From: Halorubrum yunnanense
GTDB taxonomy: Archaea; Halobacteriota; Halobacteria; Halobacteriales; Haloferacaceae
Length of the DNA: 64,000 nt
Direction of reading: 5' to 3'
Assembly (NCBI RefSeq): GCF_026586675.1
Contig: NZ_JAODIX010000032.1
Coordinates: forward strand, 1-64,000
Part shown: positions 40,504-49,000 of the stretch, in pieces
Layout: every line of letters begins with the position of its first letter
Numbering within the stretch: the first letter of the stretch is position 1
Notes under the pieces: generated by a model
What the model saw: only the letters and a program-made list of their open reading frames with translations
What the model was told of the DNA's origin: nothing
Database searches by the model: none
Program-made: the position numbers and the translations under genes

Positions 40504-41160
40504 CTGCCCCTAATATCGGAAGTGAAAACAAACGAGAACGGGCGTCACACACGTCCGTACTCAGTAGTAGCCGTCGTTCTCTCGTGGGGTATCGACGCCG
40601 GCTGACTCTCGCCGAGAGCGCTATCGCTACTATATACATGTTTCGTGACGGATCCCTCGCGACGTCGGCTCCGCGCGGACGCGCCGCTCTCAGTGAACGA
40701 CCCGAACGGAGGCCGGGTTCCGCCAGAGCGTCGTCGGTGAGTGTGTAGGCTATTGTCCGCTCGACCCCCGCCTCAGAAGAGCTAGGAATCAGGCGAGAAC
40801 AGGGTGATTCTACCTCGTCCTACGATGGCGGCTTCGCCGCCCCAAGCAACCAAGCAATAATCGGAACCAGTCGATAACCGGCGAACCCTCACAGGATTCG
40901 ACCGGAGTTGACTGCTGTAAGCAGCGTTAAACTAACTCCGAGTCCGTCGAGGTCTGCCGGACTCCCCGAGGCAAAAACAACTCTGGGAGTCCCTGTATGA
41001 CGGAGGATAGGAGTACCGGGGGCTTGGCACTCCCAGCAGTCCCACTCGCCACAGTCCGTGAATCTCACACGGATTCTCACCGTGTCAGGGTTCGGTGAAA
41101 CTGCAAACCTGAAATCTCCAACACTCAGGATTCCTCCGCGTTCACGCGGAGGAGGATGTC
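40504..41160 (+). mobile_element. Second IS200/IS605-like remnant and surrounding gene-free DNA
   Basis: No intact gene lies between 40504 and 41160. The part from roughly 40889 to 41160 ends in a clear transposon right end: GAAACTGCAAACCTGAAATC (from 41097) then an 8-bp hairpin CCTCCGCG-TTCA-CGCGGAGG (41133-41152) and GAGGATGTC. It matches the end of the remnant at 31.3 kb. The left boundary is not identifiable. A strong hairpin GGCGGC-TTC-GCCGCC lies at 40827-40841. The element stops at the first codon of a decapitated membrane-protein gene. Confidence 0.55.
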
Positions 41161-41289
41161 AACATCGTCTGGGCCTACTCGGACGCCACGCAGCGCAGCG
41201 ACCAGCCCGCGTTCCTGTGGGCCATCGTCGCGTTCCTCGCGCAGCTGCTCGGCCTCGTCCTGTACTTCATCATCGGTCGGAACCGGTAG
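41161..41289 (+). pseudogene. 3' fragment of a PLDc_N-type small membrane protein, decapitated by an IS end
   Basis: The frame from 41161 reads NIVWAYSDATQRSDQPAFLW then AIVAFLAQLLGLVLYFIIG and ends RNR at the stop 41287-41289. This is the C-terminal half of the phospholipase-D-nuclease N-terminal (PLDc_N) type haloarchaeal membrane proteins, which normally start with another helix and a start Met about 40 residues earlier. Directly upstream sits the right end of the IS200/IS605-like remnant (ending about 41158-41160), so the 5' part was replaced by the insertion. No start codon or promoter in frame. Confidence 0.7.
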
Positions 41290-41293
41290 ACGG

Positions 41294-42325
41294 TCAGACG
41301 CCCCGTAACAGCTCCGTGGCTCCGAGCGTCTCGGCGACCACCCACGCGATAAACAGGAGGTACGCGAGCAGCAGCAGCGACGACTCTCGTTCGGTGAGCG
41401 ACAGGTCCGTCCGGAGCGTCGTGAACAGCAAGACGGTCGCGACGGTGAGCACGCCCAGCATCGGGACGGCGCTCGAGAAGTTCACCTCGACGCTCCCGAC
41501 GATCAACACCCCGACCGGGATGGCGACGAGCAGGTCGAACGTGTTCGACCCCAGCACGTTCCCGAGGCTCGTCCCGCCTCGCCCCTCGCGCGCCGTCCGG
41601 ACGCTCACGAGGGCGTCCGGGAGGCTCGTCGCCGCCGCGACGACCGTGACGCCGGCGAGGAACTCCGGGACGCCGAACGCCGACCCGAGCGACTCGACCG
41701 ACGCGACCAGCCGCTCGACGCCGACGCCGATGACGAGCAGCCCGGCCGCCAGCCTCCCCCACTCGCGGCGAATCGCTACCCCCTCCCGGACTCGGTCGAT
41801 CGCCGCGTCGTCGACGTCTTGGTACTGGATGAACAGGTAGAGCCCGTATAGCGCCAGCGGGATCGCCGCGACGGAGCGGGTCAGCTCCCCGACGATCGGG
41901 TCCGACGAGACGGGGAAGTAGATGACCGCGAGCGAGAAGGTGACGACCAGCGCCGACACCGCGATCATGTAGAACTGCGCCTCCTTGTACACGATCGCGC
42001 GGCTGGTCTCGAGGTCGCCGTCGGCGCTGAACCCGGAGAGCCCGGGGATGACGAGGACGTTGAAGATCGCGGAGCCGACGAGCGCGCCCACGCCCATGTC
42101 GAAGATACCGGTGGCCGCGGTGATGACGACGCTCGCGAACTCCGGGAAGCTCGACCCGACGGCGACGACGACCGACCCCTGCACTACCGCCGGCAACCCG
42201 TAGTACCCCGAGAGCGTCTCCGCGGCCTCCTCCAGCCAGGCGCTCCCGATCCAGATGGCACCGGTCGCGACGGCGATCAGGGCGACGTGGACGGCTGACC
42301 CGTCCGAGAGGGTCCACCCGAGCAC
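41294..42325 (-). CDS. Sodium/calcium exchanger family (CaCA) antiporter
   Basis: 343 residues, about ten to eleven helices with two inverted alpha repeats: VVAVGSSFPEFASVVITAATG...VGSAIFN (first) and AATSLPDALVSVRTAREG...LGNVLGSNTFDL (second), holding the acidic residues that bind Ca2+/Na+. The central cytoplasmic loop is short, as in prokaryotic YrbG-type exchangers. The GTG start at 42325 lies 4 nt past the malQ stop (same strand), so it may be co-transcribed with malQ. It also runs next to the interrupted PLDc_N fragment, convergently. Confidence 0.9.
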   Translation of the reverse strand: MLGWTLSDGSAVHVALIAVATGAIWIGSAWLEEAAETLSGYYGLPAVVQGSVVVAVGSSFPEFASVVITAATGIFDMGVGALVGSAIFNVLVIPGLSGFSADGDLETSRAIVYKEAQFYMIAVSALVVTFSLAVIYFPVSSDPIVGELTRSVAAIPLALYGLYLFIQYQDVDDAAIDRVREGVAIRREWGRLAAGLLVIGVGVERLVASVESLGSAFGVPEFLAGVTVVAAATSLPDALVSVRTAREGRGGTSLGNVLGSNTFDLLVAIPVGVLIVGSVEVNFSSAVPMLGVLTVATVLLFTTLRTDLSLTERESSLLLLAYLLFIAWVVAETLGATELLRGV

Positions 42326-42329
42326 CGCC

Positions 42330-43820
42330 CTACCGCACGTGACGCCCGGCGAGGTCCCACAGCCGATCCGCGATGGCGTCGTCGAGCTGGTCCCGCGTCA
42401 GCCGCCACTCCCAGTTGCCGTCGACCGTCCCCGGCTCGTTGAAGCGGGACTCGCTGCCGAGCCCGAGGAGGTCCTGCATCGTCGTCATTGCGAGCACCGC
42501 CTCGGAGTCCCACACCTCGTCGACGATCTCCCACTCGATCCCGCGGTCGCCGTCGGCGCCGACGTTGTACCGGAAGCAGTCGCGCTGGCGCTCGGGGAGG
42601 CCCTCGAAGTAGCCGACCCACGTGTCCGTGTCGTGGGTCGACGTGTAGCCGACGACCCCCTCCGGATAGTGCATCGGCTGGTACGGGTTCCCCTCCTCGC
42701 ACCAGTCGGCGTACTGCGGGACGCGCATCCCCGGGAAGCCGAACTCCGCCATGATCTCGTTCATCGCCGGCTCCTCGAACCCGAGGTCCTCGGCGATAAA
42801 GGGCGCCTGTCCGAGCTCGCGCTCCACCGTCTCGAACAGGTCGCGCCCCGGCCCCTCCCGCCACTCGCCGGCGGCCGGGTCGTCGCGGTCGGCCGGGATC
42901 GCCCAGTACTTCACGAACCCGAGGAAGTGGTCGAGCCGGGCCACGTCGGCGAGGTCGAACAGCCGCCGGAACCGGGCGACCCACCAGTCGTACTCCCGCT
43001 CGGCGAGGCGCTCCCAGTCGTAGACGGGGTTCCCCCAGCGCTGCCCGTCGTCGCCCGGGTTCGGCGGGACGCCCGCGACCGCGGTGGGGCGGTTCCCCGC
43101 GCCGAGCCGGAACGCCTCCGGGTTCGCCCACACGTCGGCGGAGTCGAGCGCGACGTAGATCGGCACGTCGCCGACGACGGAGACGCCCTCCTCCGCCGCG
43201 ACAGCCCGCATCTCGCGCCACTGCCGGTCGAACGTCCACTGCGCGAACTCCCGGAACCGGATCTCGGTCGCGTGTCGCTCGCGGGCCTCGGCGAGCGCCT
43301 CGGGGTCGCGCGTCCGGAGCGGGTCGGGCCAGTCGACCCACGTCTCCTCGGAGCGGGCCTCGGAGAGGGCCCGGAACAGCGCGTACTCGGCGAGCCACGG
43401 CTCGCGCTCGCGGAACGCGTCGAGTTCGCCTGCCGCCTCCTCCCCGGCCCCCTCGTCGAACCGCTCGAAGGCGGTCCGCAACAGCGGGAGCTTGTACTCC
43501 CGCACCGCGCCGTAGTCGACGCGGTGATCCGGGAAGTCGGGGACCGGTTCGAGGTCGGACTCGTCGAGCCAGCCGTCGGCGACGAGCCCGCCGAGGTCGA
43601 TCAGAAGGGGGTTGCCGGCGAACGCCGACGGGGACTGGTACGGCGACTCCGCGGCGCCGTCCGTCGTCGGGCCGATCGGGCAGATCTGCCAGTGGTCCAC
43701 GTCGGCGTCGCCGAGGAACGAGAGGAACGCGGCGGCGCCGTCGCCGAGGTCGCCGATCCCGTGTCGTCCCGGCAGCGAGGTGACGTGGCAGAACACGCCG
43801 GCAGAGCGGTCGAGTCGCAT
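42330..43820 (-). CDS. malQ: 4-alpha-glucanotransferase (amylomaltase)
   Basis: 496 residues, GH77. It starts MRLDRSAGVFCHVTSLPGRHGIGDLG; further family motifs SPYQSPSAFAGNPLLIDL, RLDHFLGFVKYWAIP (nucleophile Asp region), AEDLGFEEPAM (acid Glu) and STHDTDTWVGYF. It transfers maltodextrin segments between chains and releases glucose. The start at 43820 matches the usual N terminus; the longer extension is GC-rich leader. Sits in a block with a GH13 amylase (51 nt upstream, same strand) and the divergent double GH15 enzyme. Confidence 0.95.
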   Translation of the reverse strand: MRLDRSAGVFCHVTSLPGRHGIGDLGDGAAAFLSFLGDADVDHWQICPIGPTTDGAAESPYQSPSAFAGNPLLIDLGGLVADGWLDESDLEPVPDFPDHRVDYGAVREYKLPLLRTAFERFDEGAGEEAAGELDAFREREPWLAEYALFRALSEARSEETWVDWPDPLRTRDPEALAEARERHATEIRFREFAQWTFDRQWREMRAVAAEEGVSVVGDVPIYVALDSADVWANPEAFRLGAGNRPTAVAGVPPNPGDDGQRWGNPVYDWERLAEREYDWWVARFRRLFDLADVARLDHFLGFVKYWAIPADRDDPAAGEWREGPGRDLFETVERELGQAPFIAEDLGFEEPAMNEIMAEFGFPGMRVPQYADWCEEGNPYQPMHYPEGVVGYTSTHDTDTWVGYFEGLPERQRDCFRYNVGADGDRGIEWEIVDEVWDSEAVLAMTTMQDLLGLGSESRFNEPGTVDGNWEWRLTRDQLDDAIADRLWDLAGRHVR

Positions 43821-43871
43821 GCGTTCCCCTGTGACCCCCACCGACTCAAGCGTTGCGTCCGCGGGGCCGAG

Positions 43872-45971
43872 TCACTCCCCCGTCTCCCGGACGACCGCGA
43901 CCTCCTCGGCGCGGATCCGCTCGGTCCCTTCGCCGTCGACGACGACGCAGGACTCGCCGGTGACCAAGTCGCGGTCCGCGTGGTCGGCGTCGACCGCGAC
44001 GCTCGCCGTCTCCGGGGCGAAGTTGAGCACGACGAGAAGCGACTCCTCGCCGTCGCTCCGACGGAACGCCACCGCGTCGTCCGGGTGGATGTTCCCGCTG
44101 GCGACGATCGGCCGCTCGGAGAGGTCGCCGCTGGCGACGTGGTACCCCACCCGTTCGAGGTCGCCCTCGGGCCCGAGCGCCGGGTGGTCGGTGCGCGTCG
44201 TGAGCAGGCGCTCGTAGCGCTCGCGGACCTCGTCGCGCGCGTGGTCCCACGCGATCGCATCGCGGCGGCCGCGCTGGCCGATCTCCTGGCCGGCGTACAC
44301 CATCGGCACGCCCGGAAGCGTCATCGTGGCGGCGGCCGCTGCGGCCGCCGCGGCGTCCCCGCACTCGACGCGGTAGCGCGTCTCGTCGTGGTTCTCGATG
44401 TACTGGAGGAAGCCGGCGTGGTCGGGGAAGCCGATCTCCGAGCGCTGGTCGATCGCGTCGAGCAGCGAGGCGGCGGGCTCGGCGCCGCGGCCGACCTGCC
44501 GGAGCTGGAAGTACAGGGTCGCGTCGAAGTGGACGTCGAACATCCCCTCGTGGAAGCCGGGGATGTACGGGATCGTCTCGTCCATCAGCAGGAACTCCCG
44601 GTCCTTGGCTTTCACCCGGTCACGCAGCTCGCGCCAGAAGGAGTCGGGCACGGCCCACGCCATGTCGCAGCGGAAGCCGTCCACGAGCGGGGCCCACTCG
44701 TCGATCACGTCGAGCAGGAAGCGGCGCACGTTGAGGCTGGCGTGGTTCAGGTTCGCGATCAGCTCCCAGTCGAAGTACGTGCCCGGCTCGCCGGACTCCT
44801 GCCACTCGAAGCGGTCGCGGTACGGCGAGTCGGGATTCCGGTAGGCGTCTCGGAACCACTCGTGGTCGCGCGCGGTGTGGTTGGCGACGAAGTCGAACAG
44901 CACCCGCATCCCGTGGTCGTGGGCGGTCTCGACGAGCGCCTCGTAGTCGTCGCGGTCGCCGAGGTCCTCGGCGACGTCGAAGAAGTCGACGATGTTGTAG
45001 CCGTGCGGCTTCCCGTCGTGCCCGAGGACGGGCGTGAGCCATAGCGTGTCGACGCCGAGGTCGGCGATCCGGGGGATCCGCTCCGCGATGGCCTCGAACG
45101 CCTCGCCCTCGTCGGCGTCGGCGAACGTCCGGACGTACACCTCGTAGACGGTCGCGTCCGTCGTCCACTCGGGCGGCTGGTTGAGTCGGACGGTCTCGAA
45201 GGCGGGGCCGTCGGCTCCGGTCGGGGCCGTCAGGTCCGGAGCGGCGGGCTCGATCCCGTCCGCGGCCGTGAGGCCGCCCCGGTCGACGCGCTCGACCGCG
45301 ACCGCGTCGGCGACGCTCACCCGCTGTTCGCGCCCGGGCTCGCGAGCGACGGCGACCCCGTGGACGCGGAGGCGGTCCGGCACCGCGTCGGCCGGGACCC
45401 GAAGCGCGCGCCCGTCGTCGGTCGTCCGGAGCGCGTCGCGGGGGTTCCGCCGCCCCTCGGCGACCGCCGCCTCGACGTCGCGGTCGTCGACGACGAAGTC
45501 GACCGCGAGCGCCGACGCGTCGAGGGCGGACTCGGGGTTCGGCTCCGGCGTCGCCCGAACGACGACCTCGGCCCCCTCTTCCGCCTCTTCGACGGTCGCG
45601 TCGAGCCGGACCCGCGGGCGTCCGACGCCCTCGTGGGCGCGCTCGGCGCCGTAGTCGATCTCGGCGTGGTCGGCGTCGCGGTCACGGATCGCGGTCCCAC
45701 TCCCGCCGGCGACGTCGGCGCCCTCGTAGCTCGCCGCGAACGCGCGTACCGTCAGGAGGTGGTCGCCGTCGGGCGCGTCGAGGCCGATCCGGTACCGGCC
45801 GGGCACGTCCGGCGTGAACTCGGTCACGGACTGTTCGCCCACGGTCGACTCGCTGTCCGGCGGCGCGTCGGCGACGCGCCAGTCGTAGTTCGCCGCCGGG
45901 TCCGGGTCCCGCGGCGCGAGCTGGGTCGTCTCCCCGGTCGAGAGGAATCGGGGGGGTCCAGGGTGGTGCAT
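43872..45971 (-). CDS. Alpha-amylase family (GH13) glycosidase
   Basis: 699 residues, no signal peptide. About 1-280 form beta-sandwich N-terminal domains (carbohydrate-binding/N-terminal amylase-like). The TIM barrel follows with conserved regions I ILFDFVANHTARDH-like (VLFDFVANH), II GFRCDMAWAVP (nucleophile Asp), III FLLMDETIPYIPG (acid Glu) and IV YIENHDETRY (third Asp). A C-terminal beta domain ends the chain. Likely an intracellular maltodextrin or glycogen-debranching-type amylase. The ATG at 45971 has ACAAATACC about 28 nt upstream. Divergent from the GH15 gene. Confidence 0.92.
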   Translation of the reverse strand: MHHPGPPRFLSTGETTQLAPRDPDPAANYDWRVADAPPDSESTVGEQSVTEFTPDVPGRYRIGLDAPDGDHLLTVRAFAASYEGADVAGGSGTAIRDRDADHAEIDYGAERAHEGVGRPRVRLDATVEEAEEGAEVVVRATPEPNPESALDASALAVDFVVDDRDVEAAVAEGRRNPRDALRTTDDGRALRVPADAVPDRLRVHGVAVAREPGREQRVSVADAVAVERVDRGGLTAADGIEPAAPDLTAPTGADGPAFETVRLNQPPEWTTDATVYEVYVRTFADADEGEAFEAIAERIPRIADLGVDTLWLTPVLGHDGKPHGYNIVDFFDVAEDLGDRDDYEALVETAHDHGMRVLFDFVANHTARDHEWFRDAYRNPDSPYRDRFEWQESGEPGTYFDWELIANLNHASLNVRRFLLDVIDEWAPLVDGFRCDMAWAVPDSFWRELRDRVKAKDREFLLMDETIPYIPGFHEGMFDVHFDATLYFQLRQVGRGAEPAASLLDAIDQRSEIGFPDHAGFLQYIENHDETRYRVECGDAAAAAAAAATMTLPGVPMVYAGQEIGQRGRRDAIAWDHARDEVRERYERLLTTRTDHPALGPEGDLERVGYHVASGDLSERPIVASGNIHPDDAVAFRRSDGEESLLVVLNFAPETASVAVDADHADRDLVTGESCVVVDGEGTERIRAEEVAVVRETGE

Positions 45972-46082
45972 GTGCCATCCATCGGCACCCGGGGTATTTG
46001 TTGTTGCCCTTGGGTGATCCCGCTCGGACGGACTCATCGCCTCGTTCGTCAAGGCTTTTAGCCCGGGAATCGCAAAGCGACT
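45972..46082. promoter_or_regulatory. Divergent promoters between GH13 amylase and GH15 genes
   Basis: 111 nt with the TATA-like ACAAATACC near 45996-46005 for the leftward gene and GGCTTTTAGC (46053-46062) for the rightward gene, each about 25-30 nt from its ATG. The shared region suggests joint control of the glucan-degradation locus. Confidence 0.5.
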
Positions 46083-49000
46083 ATGCGACTGCGAACCGCT
46101 CTCACGGAGCACGAACGTCGGCGCGGCGAGCGCTATCCGGCGGAGCGTCCCACGACCGCCGGCGCGTTCACGGGCGACGACGGCCGTCTGGTCCACGTCG
46201 GGCCCGACGGCGCCGTCCACGACTGTTCGTACTCCCTGTCGGGAGTCGGCGGGGCCGACCGCCTCCGAATGGGGATCACGGCCGGCCGCGGCGTCCGCTG
46301 GTTCGACGACCTCACGACGACGCGCCAGCACTACGACGATGACACGCCGCTCGTCGAGACGGAGTACGACGCGGGCCGATACACGGTCCACCAGTTCGAC
46401 CTCGTCGTGAGCGACACACACCTCACGCACGTCGAGCTGCGCGGCGCGCCGCCCGCCGACGCCGAGCTCGTCGCCGCCTGCGCGTTCTCGCCCGACATGG
46501 TCGAGGGCCGCGTCGGCAACCTCGTCCACGAGGAGGCCGGGCCGGACGACGGGAGCGTCGTCGAGGTGTACCACCGGACCGAACACGACTTCCTCACGGC
46601 GTCGACGGGGCTCTCGGCGGCGCACGGCCAGCGGCTCCGCACAATCACGGAGCTCCTCGGCGAGGACGGGGCCGGGTTCCCCCACCGCGGGGAGATCGAC
46701 CAGCGCGAGGACTCGCGGCTCACCCCCGACGTCGTCGTCCGGGCGCCCTTCGAGCGCGACGGCCGGACCGAGCGCGTCACGCTGGCGAGCCGAGCGATCG
46801 TCGACCGTCGGGAGACCCGCGAGACGGGCGACGACGCGATGGACGCGCTCTCCGAGGGGCCCGACCGCCAGCGTCGGATCGAGGAGCTCTCGCGGATCGC
46901 GACCGCCTACCCCGACGCCGCCGACCTCCGCGAGGCGGCCGCGGGCCGGGGGCCGACGGTCCCCGAGGACGTGCCGCGGCGGGACGTGATCGCGAGCGAC
47001 CTCCGCGCGCTCGACCTGCTGACGGCCGAGTCCGGCGCGCGGATCGCGGCCCCCGAGTTCGACCCCTTCTACTCGACGTCCGGCGGGTACGGCTACACCT
47101 GGTTCCGCGACGAGGCGGAGACCGCGACGGCGCTCCTGAGCGCGAGCGAGGAGATCGGCCTCGACGCCGACGAGGAGCTGCTCGCGACCGCGTCGTTCTT
47201 CTGCCGCACCCAGGACGCCGACGGCTCGTGGCCCCACCGCGTGTGGGCCGACTCCGGCAAGGTCGCCCCCGGCTGGGCGAACGCCCGGATCGAGGGCGCG
47301 AACGGGACCGCCGGCCCGAACGACCAGCTCGACCAGCCGGCCTCGGTGGTCGCGTTCCTCGCCCGGCTCCGCCGAACGAGCGACCTCCCCGAGGAGTGGC
47401 GCGAGCGGATCGACGGGACGATCGCCGACGCGGTCGCGTTCCTCCGCGAGACGACCGAGGACGACGGGCTCCCCCGGCGGTGTCAGAACTGCTGGGAGAA
47501 CGCCCTCGGGCGGTTCACCCACACCGGCGCGGCGTATCTCCGCGCGTTCGCCGCGGTCGCCCGCGCGCCGGTCGACGACGAGACGCGCGTCGCGGCGGCC
47601 GCGGCGGCCGACGACGCGCTCGCCGGGCTCGACGACCGCTGGAACCCGGACACCGAGCGGTTCCCGCAGCGCGCGAGCGAGGAGAGCCGCGACGACCGCG
47701 CGGACGCCAGCACCTTCGCGCTCGCCGGCGCGGCCGTCGAGTATGCGGCGCTTCGCGAGGAGCGCGCGGACGTCGACGGCGCGGTCACCGAGGGCTCGAG
47801 CGCGCCGGTCGCGACGGCCGACTTCGAGGCGTTTCTCGACCGCGTGGAGAGCCACGTGCGGAACTCGATCGAGGCGCTACACCGGGAGACGGCCGACGTC
47901 GAGGGGCTCGTCCGGTTCGTCGGCGACGACTGGCGCACGGCCGAGCAGGGCGGCGCGAAGGTCTGGTCGATCGCGACGCTGTGGGGCGTGACGGCGGCCG
48001 CCTCGCTCGGCGGACTCGTCCGCGAGCGCGACGGCGACGCGAGCCGGCTGTTCGGGGCGGCCCGCGACCTGTACGCGCTCTGTGAACCCGACGGCCCCTT
48101 CGTCAACGACGCCGGCCTCTTCGCCGAGCAGGCGTTCGACGACGGCGACCTCGACAGCGCGACGCCCGTCGGGTGGTCGCACGGACTCCGGATCGAGGCC
48201 ACGGTGACGCTGGCGAAGCACGGGGCGCTGCCGGTCCCGCACGACCGACCGACCGGGCCGGGCGAGGCGCCCCACTGGACGACCGGCCGGAAGTTCGGCG
48301 TCGGTACCCCCGCAGACCACGAGGCCGACGACCCGGTGCCGGTCTGGTTCACGCTGACCGAGGGCGCGCTCACCGAGGCGCGCTTCCCGCGGATCGACGT
48401 GATGAACGTCCGGACGTTCGACTTCCTCGTCGCCGACCCGGAGACGGGGTACACGATCCGGACCTTCGACGAGACGAGCCACGTGACGGCCACGGAGACC
48501 GTCGAGCGCCGCACGGAGCCGACCGTCGACGACGCCCTGGCGTACACCCAGACGATCCGGGAGACCGGCGACGGCCACGGCCACGAGTGGACGCTCACCG
48601 TCGAGTACGCGGTCGACACCGACGGCGACGCGATCCTTGCGGACGTCGAGTTCGAGGGCGGCCGCGAGTACGACGTGTACGCCCTCGTCGACACGACGAT
48701 CACGAACGTCGGCACGAACGACCGCGGCGACCGCGTGGGCGACGCCGACGGCTACCACCTCCTCGCGCGCAACGACGACGCGACCGACCGGGGCACGGGC
48801 AAGCTCGTCGACGACGACGGCGACTCCTTTGAGGTCGCGCTCGCGCTCGCGAGCGAGAGTCAGTTCGAGTGGGCCAGCGTTCTCGCGGCCGGGGGGAGAG
48901 ACGCGAACGCCCTGTTCGGCGAGGGAGAGCGGGGCGAGGGCGCCGCCGAGGCGACGGGGAACGTCGTGCTCGCCGGCCTCGTCGGGAGCGGGACCGCCGT

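Noticed and set aside
40889-41080. 63-aa minus-strand ORF in the second IS-like remnant
   Set aside because: No similarity to transposases that I can see and it crosses the presumed element body; treated as chance.
41175-42317. Minus-strand open frame overlapping the CaCA antiporter
   Set aside because: Arg-rich low-complexity translation without motifs; the other minus-strand frame encodes the complete antiporter.
45972-47855. In-frame upstream extension of the GH13 amylase gene for another 600 codons
   Set aside because: It is antisense to the GH15 gene; the TATA element and the normal N terminus support the ATG at 45971.
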